Origin: Vicinamibacteria bacterium
GTDB taxonomy: Bacteria; Acidobacteriota; Vicinamibacteria; Fen-336; JAGNNV01
Length of the DNA: 8,637 nucleotides
Direction of reading: 5' to 3'
NCBI GenBank assembly: GCA_016650185.1
Contig: JAENWE010000426.1
Coordinates: 1 to 8,637 of the forward strand
Position 1 is the stretch's first letter. Every line of letters starts with the position of its first letter. The position numbers were made by a program, and so were the translations under genes. This document shows, one piece after another, positions 1 to 7,754 of this stretch. The notes below the pieces were generated by a model. It was not told where the DNA came from and did no database searches. It worked only from the letters and a program-made list of their open reading frames with translations.

Positions 1-1
1 G

Positions 2-256
2 CTCAAGGGCAAGGACGTGGACGTGCGCGGCGCCGTGGTCAAGTGGAACCCCGACATACTGGGTCGCAACTGGGTGCACTTGCGCGATGGCTCAGGATCG
101 CCCGAAAGGCAGGACAACGACCTCACCGTGACCACCAGCGACGTCGTGGCCAAGGGCGATATCGTGATCGTGCGCGGCAAGGTGGCTCTTGATAGGGATT
201 TCACCGCGGGTTATGCCTACCCGGTCATCATCGAAGATGCCAAGGTGGTGAAGTAG
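2..256 (+). CDS. NrfJ-related OB-fold protein, C-terminal part
   Basis: This is the 3' end of a plus-strand gene that enters from the left edge. The frame is open from base 2 and ends at TAG 254-256, giving 84 visible residues; the true start lies outside the window, so a GTG at 17 is only an internal Val codon. The sequence reads LKGKDVDVRGAVVKWNP, then GRNWVHLRDGSG, LTVTTSD, and VIVRGKVALDRDFTAGYAYP. These beta-rich blocks resemble the C-terminal OB-fold half of proteins annotated as NrfJ-related or 'DNA-binding protein' in Geobacter-like and Myxococcota genomes. Those proteins are often exported, but any signal peptide would be in the missing N-terminus. The exact function of the family is not known to me. 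The gene converges on the aromatic operon and is probably unrelated to it. The family call rests on recalled similarity only. Confidence 0.6.
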   Translation, partial: LKGKDVDVRGAVVKWNPDILGRNWVHLRDGSGSPERQDNDLTVTTSDVVAKGDIVIVRGKVALDRDFTAGYAYPVIIEDAKVVK

Positions 257-312
257 GCCCAAGGGTTCGCCGGTCAAGGCTTTGAAGAACGGCCGGGCGT
301 TTCACCATGGCC
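257..312. other. Convergent intergenic gap
   Basis: These 56 bases separate the stop of the plus-strand NrfJ-like gene from the stop of the minus-strand TPP enzyme. A terminator would be expected between two convergent genes. Only short, interrupted complementarity is visible (GCCG at 269-272 with CGGC at 290-293, CCC at 258-260 with GGG at 295-297), with no T-run on either strand. I therefore do not call a terminator. Confidence 0.5.
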
Positions 313-2069
<1,757 letters not shown>

Positions 2070-2073
<4 letters not shown>

Positions 2074-3800
2074 TCGGACGCCCTTCCCGCATTCTGGACG
2101 GTCGAGCCGGTTTCGATCAGAGCGCGATAGTCGATTTTGCCGATGCGGGTCTTCGGCAGATCGGCTCGAAACTCAATGTCGCGCGGGCACGACCACTTGA
2201 TGAGTCGCTCGCGGCAGTGGGCGATCAGCGCCGCTTCCGTTTCGGGTTTCGCCAGCGCCGGGTCATGCAGGACGACGAAGGCCTTCACCCGCTCCACCTG
2301 CGCCTCGTCTGGCATCCCCACCACGCAGGCTTCGGAAACCAGAGGATGCTGGTAGAGCACCGCCTCGACCTGGGCCGGGTAGACATTGAAGCCCGAGGAC
2401 TTGATCATCCGTTTGAGCCTGGCCGTGAAGTAGAAGAAGCCGTCTTCATCCATTTTCCCGAGGTCGCCGGTGTGGAGCCAGGTGAGACCGTCTTCGTGCA
2501 CGCGGAGGGCCTGCGCCGTGGCCTCGGGATCGTCGAGGTAGCCGGTCATGACCGTCGGGCCCGAGACGCAGATCTCACCTTCCTCGCTGACGGCGGTGCG
2601 AGTGGTGTCGTTGTTCACGCAGATCATGGCCCGCATATCGGGAAAGGGCACGCCGATGGAGCCTTCACGATACTCGCCCAGCGGAGTGGCCATGACGGCG
2701 GAGACCGCCTCCGTGAGTCCGTAGCCTTCGAGCAGCCGCACCGTGCCGCCGCGGTCCTTGACCAGTTTCTCAAATCGGTCCTTCACCGGCCGGGGGAGAG
2801 TGTCGGCGCCGCAGAAGCAGGCACGCAGGCAGGAGAGGTCGGTGGCGGCGAAGGTTTTGTCCTTCGCGAGCGCTTCGTACAGCGTGGGCACTCCCACCAG
2901 AACGGTCGGCCGCTTGCGGCGCACCAGCTTCGCCACTTCAAGGGCGCTGAACGAAGGCACCAGAATGCAGCGGCCTCCGGCCATGAGCACGGCATTCAAG
3001 CAGACCCCGAGTCCGAACCCGTGGAAGATCGGCATGATGGCGAGCATGGCGTCGTGGTCACGGATTCCGCCCCATGCGGCCACCTGCAGGCTCTCGGCGA
3101 TGAAGTTGCGATTCGACAGCAGGATGCCCTTGGGCTGTCCGGTGGTGCCGCCCGAAAAGAGAATGGCGGCCACGTCCTTCGTGCTCCCCCCGGTCGGGAG
3201 CAGTGGTGAGGTCTTCTTTCGGCCGGCCTGCATCAAATCGGACCAGTAGCGGACGCGCCGGTCCGCCGGGACGGTCGCGATCTTGCGGCCCTTGGCGAGC
3301 CAGAACCCGACCTTCTTGAGGGGAGAGAGATAGTCCGGGAGGCGCGCGATCAGGATGGTCTCGATCGGCCTTTTGGGCCTCGCCGCGTTCAAGGCCCCAT
3401 AGAGGGCGTCAAGGGTGAGGGCGATGCGCGCGCCGCTGAGATCGAGGTAGTGAGTGATCTCCGGAGCCGTGGATAGCGGATGAATGAGGGCGGGCACGGC
3501 GCCCAGACGGTTCGCGGCATAGAAGGCGATGACGCTCTGCGGGCAGGTCGGCATCGAGATAAGGATGCGATCACCCCTCTTCAGCCCGAGCGCGGCCAGG
3601 GCCGTCGCCAGGCGGTCAATTGACGCGATCAGCTCTCGATAGGTCGACGTCGTTCCCAGGAAGTCCCAGGCGATTGCGTCCAAGGCGCGACCCGCGGTCG
3701 CGGCGATGGCTTCGTAGAGTGTAGTCGCCTTGTAGTCGAGGCTCTTTGGCACATCCCCATAGAACCGCAGCCAGGGTGAAGGGCCAGGCAGACTACTCAC
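2070..3800 (-). CDS. Acyl-CoA ligase (AMP-forming, ANL superfamily)
   Basis: A complete 576-residue adenylate-forming ligase that converts a carboxylate, ATP and CoA to an acyl-CoA. The phosphate loop is FSGGTTGQPKG (215-225). The A5 motif is GYGLTEA (359-365). The A7 motif WLHTGDLG contains D446, which contacts the ribose. The hinge segment is RLKRMIKSSGFNVYP (461-475), and the catalytic Lys is K555 in PKTRIGK. The overall form is that of medium/long-chain fatty acyl- or aryl-CoA ligases. It does not resemble BadA-type benzoate-CoA ligases closely, so no substrate is assigned. The start is GTG at 3800: reading upstream there is no ATG, GTG or TTG in frame before a TAG at 3873-3875, and GGAG lies just upstream. 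Its last bases overlap the downstream ThDP enzyme (ATGA at 2073), so the ligase probably supplies that enzyme's CoA thioester substrate. Confidence 0.9.
2081..2088 (-). promoter_or_regulatory. Ribosome-binding site of the ThDP enzyme
   Basis: The minus strand reads GGGAAGGG here, 7 bases before the ATG at 2073 and inside the last codons of the ligase gene. It supports this start and translational coupling between ligase and lyase. Confidence 0.65.
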
Positions 3801-3888
3801 GCGCGTCTCCGCTGAACAGGAATGCGACAGCCGGGCCTCACCGCTTGAATCGGCAGGGGTGGCCCAAAGCCTCTAGGTTGCGGCCGCC
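3801..3888 (-). other. 88-base gap upstream of the ligase gene
   Basis: This is the only sizeable non-coding gap within the operon, lying between the stop of the Rrf2 regulator and the ligase GTG. It holds a GGAG ribosome-binding site a few bases before the GTG and a GCGGCCGC palindrome near the regulator end. I see no convincing sigma-70 promoter, no stem followed by T residues, and no clear AT-rich dyad of the kind an Rrf2 protein might bind. It may be a simple spacer or hold a weak internal promoter. Confidence 0.5.
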
Positions 3889-4329
3889 TCACGGTCTGGA
3901 GGCGGTTCGGGTTCTGGCCGGTTGCGCGTGGGCTCTGAGGCGCGGCCCGCGCGCGAGGGTCTCGAGGGTGATCGACTCGAACGTGCTGCGCACCATCTCG
4001 TCGAGCTCCGCCAGGAGCGGGCTGAGGCGCCCCAAGGCCCAGGCGCCGCGGACGTCGCGCAGAGTCCGCGTCTCGGGCGGTTCGAAGACCTGAATGACCT
4101 CGAGCAGCGATATCTGCGAGGGGGGCCGGGTGAGACGGTAGCCCCCGCCGACGCCCCGCGTCCCCTCGGCGATGCCGGCGCGCACCAGTTGTTGCACGAC
4201 CTTGGCGAGCGCGGTCTCGGGGATTCCATTCCGCGCGGCCACGCGTGACACGCTGACCTGCTCATCCTCGGTCGCCGCCATCTCGAGGGTGGCGGCGAGG
4301 GCAGCCTGGGTGCTGCGGCTGAGCTTCAC
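3889..4329 (-). CDS. badM: Rrf2-family transcriptional regulator, BadM-like
   Basis: A 146-residue winged-helix regulator. It opens with MKLS, as most Rrf2 proteins do. A helix-turn-helix covers about 25-52 (VSVSRVAARNGIPETALAKV), and a wing with the typical GGGYRLTRP lies at 61-69. The dimerisation helix follows (ISLLEVIQVFEP), then a basic tail rich in Arg, Ala and Pro. The protein contains no cysteine at all, so it cannot hold the Fe-S cluster that IscR/NsrR-type members coordinate; a small-molecule ligand is more likely. The start is GTG at 4329, overlapping the stop of the acetyltransferase gene (GTGA). In Rhodopseudomonas palustris the Rrf2 protein BadM represses the benzoyl-CoA reductase operon and sits beside the GNAT BadL. 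The same pairing and pathway context here suggest an orthologous role, probably including control of its own operon. The Rrf2 family call is strong; the BadM equivalence is inferred. Confidence 0.8.
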   Translation of the reverse strand: MKLSRSTQAALAATLEMAATEDEQVSVSRVAARNGIPETALAKVVQQLVRAGIAEGTRGVGGGYRLTRPPSQISLLEVIQVFEPPETRTLRDVRGAWALGRLSPLLAELDEMVRSTFESITLETLARGPRLRAHAQPARTRTASRP

Positions 4330-4856
4330 CCTCGGCCCCCGGTGCTTTGAGGCTCCATGGTCTCGAGGTCGCGCCTTTCCACCCTGATACGGGCCGCGGC
4401 CAGGTCGAGGTCAAGGCAAAGGCGCTCGGCCGGACGAAACCCTTCGTGATGAAAAAAGGCGATGAGATCGATGTTCTCCCAGGGAGCCTCGGTCTGGAGG
4501 TGCTGAATGCCCAACCCGAGCAGGTTGGTTCCGAGTTGCGAGATCAGCGCCCCGCCGACATGGCGTCCCCGGAGTTCCGGACTCACGCCCATCGTATCGA
4601 GGACCGCAGTGGGCTCCATCATGCCGAATTCACCATAGTACACACGCGCGAGCAGGAAGCCCGCGAAGACGCCGTCGATCTCGGCGGCGAGGGAGACCTC
4701 GATGCCGGTATCCGACAGGGCCTGCTTCAGCTTGAGCTTGAAGTACTCGTCGCGGCGTCGGCCGATCGATCGGGCATCGAGGGCGATGACCGCCTCGAGA
4801 TCCTGGGGCCTGAGCCGCCGCACCGTCACTGCACGATCCGCTGTTTCCGGGTTCAT
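4326..4856 (-). CDS. badL: GNAT-family N-acetyltransferase, BadL-like
   Basis: A 176-residue GNAT-fold protein. The N-terminus has the typical VRRLRPQDLEAVIALD. Beta-strand 4 and the acetyl-CoA loop are AVLDTMGVSPELRGRHVGGA (84-103). The C-terminal part, TEAPWENIDLIAFFHHEGF (122-140), is the usual end helix that leads to HEGF. In the pyrophosphate loop, RGRHVGG (96-102), His99 stands where Q/RxxGxG/A proteins usually have the first Gly. In R. palustris the GNAT BadL acetylates aminobenzoates, and the acetamidobenzoates release BadM from DNA. Here the gene lies directly between the reductase/SDR genes and an Rrf2 regulator with which it overlaps by 4 bases, matching that arrangement. The start at 4856 is backed by GAGGAGGG just upstream. 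GNAT membership is secure; the aminobenzoate substrate is inference from context. Confidence 0.8.
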   Translation of the reverse strand: MNPETADRAVTVRRLRPQDLEAVIALDARSIGRRRDEYFKLKLKQALSDTGIEVSLAAEIDGVFAGFLLARVYYGEFGMMEPTAVLDTMGVSPELRGRHVGGALISQLGTNLLGLGIQHLQTEAPWENIDLIAFFHHEGFRPAERLCLDLDLAAARIRVERRDLETMEPQSTGGRG

Positions 4857-4859
4857 GGT

Positions 4860-4867
4860 CCCTCCTC
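4860..4867 (-). promoter_or_regulatory. Strong ribosome-binding site of the GNAT gene
   Basis: The minus strand reads GAGGAGGG within the 15-base gap between the SDR stop (4872) and the GNAT ATG at 4856. The GAGGAG core is 5 bases from the start codon. It is the best Shine-Dalgarno sequence in the window and fixes the start. Confidence 0.8.
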
Positions 4868-4871
4868 AAGA

Positions 4872-5600
4872 TCAAGCCATCAACTGCCCGCCGTCCACCC
4901 GCAGAACCTGGCCGGTGACGTGACGGCTCATTTCACTGCACAGGAACAAGACCGCGTTCGCCACGTCTTCGGGCTGGCCGAGACGATGCAGCGGGGTCTC
5001 GGCCCGGGCGCGTTCGCGAAACTCCTCCGGCACTTTGGCGGTGAGCGGAGTTTCGATCCAGCCCGGCGCCACGCAGTTCACCCGGATGCCGAAGCCGCCG
5101 AGTTCGAGCGCCGCCGTTTTGGCCAGTCCGATCAGGCCCGCCTTGCTCGCGACGTAGTTCGCCTGGCCGAACTTTCCGCGCTGCCCATTGATCGATGAGA
5201 CGAGCGCCACGGTTCCGCCGCCGGCCCGTCGCATCACCGGTGCGCACAGCCGCAGCAGATGAAAGGCCGCATCGAGGTTGACCTTGAGAACTTCGGACCA
5301 TTGCTCCGGGCTCATCTTCCACAACACCGAGTCCCGCGCGATGCCGGCGCAGTGAACCAGGATATCGATCCGCCCATGCCGCCGGTCGACCTCGGCGATG
5401 AGTGTCTCGATTTGCGTTCGCTCCCCCAGATCTGTGGGCAGAGAGGCGGCGCCATCCGGAAGGGGAGCGCCGGGCCGATCGGCGCTCACCACCGAAGCCC
5501 CGGCGGCCTGGAACAAGGCGACGATCGCGGCGCCGATGGCCCCACCGCCGCCCGTCACCAGAGCGAGCTTGCCGGCGAGGGGGGAGGGGTGAAGGCTCAT
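4872..5600 (-). CDS. Short-chain dehydrogenase/reductase, FabG/PhaB-like 3-hydroxyacyl-CoA dehydrogenase
   Basis: A complete 242-residue classical SDR. The cofactor loop is TGGGGAIG (16-23), with Ala21 in place of the middle Gly of TGxxxGxG. D41-R42 at the end of the second strand suggests NAD(H) rather than NADP(H). Further motifs are HCAGIA (83-88), N108, and the catalytic S136, Y149 and K153 (NGQRGKFGQANYVASKAG). PGWIETPL (179-186) and the C-terminal TGQVLRVDGGQLMA (229-242) complete the fold. The sequence style is that of 3-oxoacyl-ACP or acetoacetyl-CoA reductases. In this operon a CoA-thioester substrate from the ring-cleavage/beta-oxidation branch is likely; R. palustris uses an SDR, BadH, on 2-hydroxycyclohexanecarboxyl-CoA, but this protein does not look specifically BadH-like. 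The ATG at 5600 overlaps the bcrD stop (ATGA). An upstream extension of the frame overlaps bcrD and is not genuine. Exact substrate unknown. Confidence 0.88.
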   Translation of the reverse strand: MSLHPSPLAGKLALVTGGGGAIGAAIVALFQAAGASVVSADRPGAPLPDGAASLPTDLGERTQIETLIAEVDRRHGRIDILVHCAGIARDSVLWKMSPEQWSEVLKVNLDAAFHLLRLCAPVMRRAGGGTVALVSSINGQRGKFGQANYVASKAGLIGLAKTAALELGGFGIRVNCVAPGWIETPLTAKVPEEFRERARAETPLHRLGQPEDVANAVLFLCSEMSRHVTGQVLRVDGGQLMA

Positions 5601-6448
5601 GCCATACCCGCCGCGAAGGACAGGCCCTTGCGCGCCAGTTTGCGCGCGCGGAAGGCTCCCCACAGCGCCGCGCCGATGGCGCCCGCGACCGCCGACCGAT
5701 CGTGCGAGCGGATTTCGATCGCTGCTTTCTGGTCCGCGGCGGCCTCGCGCAGAGCCGCGAGCAGTCCCGCATCGGCGGCGAGACCGCCGGTGACCAGGGC
5801 CACGCCCTTGGCCCCCGCGGACGTGAGCAGCCGCAGATAGCGTCCGGCCATCGACTGGTGGATGCCCTTGAGGATGTTGGGGATCGTGATCCCGCGCGAG
5901 ACCATGTTGATGACATCGGTCTCCGCGAGCACCGCACAGATCGATGAGCACGGCTCCGGCTTGTCGGATTGGAGCGAGAGCCCGCCTATCTCCTCAAGGG
6001 TCACCCCAAGGTAGCGAGCGATGTTCTCGAGGAACTGGCCCGAACCCGAGGCGCACTGGCTGGTCATGCGATGGCCCATCACCTTGGCGCGGTCGTCGAT
6101 CAAGATGGCGCGAGCGTGCAGGGCGCCGATGTCGATCACCGCTCGGGCCTCTGGATCCAGGAACAGGCCCCCCCGCGCGTGGGCGGTCATCCCGTAGAAG
6201 TGTCCGGTGCGGAACGTGATCGCTTCGCCCTCTCCCGTGGTGGCGATGTAGCCGAAGTCTTCCCGCCGAAGGCCGGATTCGGCGAGAGCCCGATCAAAGG
6301 CGCCCCCTGCTACCTGCACCGGATTGCGCCGCCGGATACGCTCGCTGATGCAGGAAAGAAGGGTGGCGTCTCCGTCGCGGTCCGAGAGCAACGCGACCTT
6401 CACCGCCGCCGACCCCACGTCGATGCCCGCACACAGCATGTCGCTCAT
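5597..6448 (-). CDS. bcrD: Benzoyl-CoA reductase delta subunit (ATPase/activator)
   Basis: A complete 283-residue ASKHA-fold ATPase, the usual length for BcrD/BadG. The phosphate-1 segment is GIDVGSAAVK (8-17). VIDIGALHARAI (104-115) is the BcrD form of the motif that reads DIGGQDTKAI in the alpha subunit. C132 in SQCASGSGQFLENIARYLGV and C171 in SSICAVLAETDVINM are the expected ligands that share one [4Fe-4S] cluster with the alpha subunit; C167 is an additional Cys. NILKGIHQSMAGR (191-203) and VTGGLA (219-224) are typical. With the alpha subunit it hydrolyses two ATP per electron pair and passes low-potential electrons from ferredoxin to the beta-gamma module that reduces the ring. It begins 10 bases after bcrA with a good ribosome-binding site, and its stop overlaps the SDR start. 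A close homologue such as a 3-hydroxybenzoyl-CoA reductase subunit cannot be excluded. Confidence 0.93.
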   Translation of the reverse strand: MSDMLCAGIDVGSAAVKVALLSDRDGDATLLSCISERIRRRNPVQVAGGAFDRALAESGLRREDFGYIATTGEGEAITFRTGHFYGMTAHARGGLFLDPEARAVIDIGALHARAILIDDRAKVMGHRMTSQCASGSGQFLENIARYLGVTLEEIGGLSLQSDKPEPCSSICAVLAETDVINMVSRGITIPNILKGIHQSMAGRYLRLLTSAGAKGVALVTGGLAADAGLLAALREAAADQKAAIEIRSHDRSAVAGAIGAALWGAFRARKLARKGLSFAAGMA

Positions 6449-6454
6449 GGTCTG

Positions 6455-6460
6455 TCCCTC
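6455..6460 (-). promoter_or_regulatory. Ribosome-binding site of bcrD
   Basis: The minus strand reads GAGGGA, 6 bases before the ATG at 6448. It shares its first two bases with the bcrA stop codon TGA, which implies coupled translation of alpha and delta subunits. It also favours the first Met over the Met at codon 4. Confidence 0.75.
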
Positions 6461-7754
6461 AATGCGCCTGGGGCGCGACTTCGCGCAAGGCGAAAAGCGC
6501 CGCCCCGAGAGCGCCGGTGTAAATCGAATCCGGGGAAATGTTGATTGTGACCTCGCCGTAGTTTTCCTGAACCAGCTTCTGGAGCGAGCCCACCGCGGCG
6601 GGGTTCTTGGCCACGCCGCCGGTGAAGGTGAACTCGTCCTTCACTCCGCCAGAGCGGGCCAGAAGCGACATGGCGCGGAGGATGATGGCGCGGTGCAGTC
6701 CGGCCAGGATGTCTTCCCGCTTGTCGCCGAGGGAGAGACGCTCGCGCAGTTCGGCGCCCGCGAAGACGGTGCAGGTGGAGTTGATACGCACCGTGCGTTT
6801 GGAGTTGCAGGCGAGCGGCCCGAGCTCGTGCAGGCCGAGGTTCATTTCGTCGGCGATGTAGCCGAGGTAACGGCCGCAGCCCGCCGCGCATCGGTCGTTC
6901 ATCTGGAACGAGGTGACGACTCCCTGGTCGTCGACCTGAATCGCCTTGGTGTCCTGACCGCCGATGTCGAGCACGGTTCTGGTCCCGCCGAACATGGCGA
7001 AAGCACCCCGTCCATGACAGAGGATCTCCGAGCGAATCTGGCTCTTGGGGAAGGGCAGGCGGGCCCGGCCGTAACCCGTGCCCACGCTCGAGGTCTGCTC
7101 GAGGGGAATGTCCACCACCGCGCGCACGGACTGCGCGAGCTCCGGCGGCGCGCCTTCCAGCTCGGCCACGGTCTTGAGCGCATGATCCTCGAAGCGCCCC
7201 GCGACTTCGGCGGCGTTTTCGACTTCGAGCACCGCGGTGTCGAAAAATCCGGCCAGCACATCGAACGGGAGGTTCCGCTTGGGGGCTTCCTTCTCGGCCA
7301 GTCGCAGATAGCGGCTGCCGGCCAGATCTCGGAAGAAGTCGCTCTTCCGGGTCGCGCCCCGGCGATAGAGCGCCGGCGTTTCCTCCTCCATGCGCGAGAG
7401 CAACTCGGAAGCGCCGGAGAGAAGGGCCGGGCTCGCGCTGCGCGCCCGGGCGATCCGCTCGATGACCCTCCGCAGCACACGCACCTGAGCGAGATACTGC
7501 TGCATGCGGATACCGCGTTCGAGATCTTCGAGCAGCGGCGTTTGAACCGCTTCGGTCACGCCGCGGGACTGGAGCTCGGCGGCCACCAGGGAGAAACGCG
7601 CGTTGATGAGGGCCTCGCTGAGCGCCACCTGGCAGGCCACGTCGTAGTTGCTGCGGCTGTTGGTGATGCCGCGGCCCATCACCTGCCCGTCCAGGCCCAT
7701 GACCACCGCCTTGGTGGTGGTGGAGCCGAGGTCGATGCCGATGGCGCACTTCAT
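6459..7754 (-). CDS. bcrA: Benzoyl-CoA reductase alpha subunit (ATPase/activator)
   Basis: A complete 431-residue subunit, the length of the Thauera/Rhodopseudomonas-type BcrA/BadF and much longer than single-domain activators such as HgdC. The N-terminal phosphate loop is GIDLGSTTTK (6-15). A mostly helical inserted region follows (about 60-220). The second ATPase lobe contains VLDIGGQDTKAIQ (261-273), C289 in MNDRCAAGCGRYL, C328 in NSTCTVFAGAE, and FTGGVAKNP (377-385). C289 and C328 are the predicted ligands of the [4Fe-4S] cluster bridged with the delta subunit; C293 is an extra nearby Cys. The start is ATG at 7754, overlapping the bcrB stop (ATGA). Longer upstream extensions in the same frame, up to 7940, lie wholly inside bcrB and have no family similarity. 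It forms the ATP-driven electron activation module with BcrD. Confidence 0.94.
   Translation of the reverse strand: MKCAIGIDLGSTTTKAVVMGLDGQVMGRGITNSRSNYDVACQVALSEALINARFSLVAAELQSRGVTEAVQTPLLEDLERGIRMQQYLAQVRVLRRVIERIARARSASPALLSGASELLSRMEEETPALYRRGATRKSDFFRDLAGSRYLRLAEKEAPKRNLPFDVLAGFFDTAVLEVENAAEVAGRFEDHALKTVAELEGAPPELAQSVRAVVDIPLEQTSSVGTGYGRARLPFPKSQIRSEILCHGRGAFAMFGGTRTVLDIGGQDTKAIQVDDQGVVTSFQMNDRCAAGCGRYLGYIADEMNLGLHELGPLACNSKRTVRINSTCTVFAGAELRERLSLGDKREDILAGLHRAIILRAMSLLARSGGVKDEFTFTGGVAKNPAAVGSLQKLVQENYGEVTINISPDSIYTGALGAALFALREVAPQAH

Noticed and set aside
257..298. Possible bidirectional terminator between the convergent genes
   Set aside because: The complementary pieces are only 3-4 bases each, interrupted, and not followed by a T-run on either strand.
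3820..3849. TTCAAG and GCATTC spaced 18 bases apart on the minus strand as a promoter
   Set aside because: Both hexamers match the sigma-70 consensus poorly, and the spacing alone is not evidence in GC-rich DNA.
4347..5198. Plus-strand open frame (283 codons) opposite the GNAT and SDR genes
   Set aside because: It is antisense to two genes with intact catalytic motifs, and its translation resembles nothing known to me.
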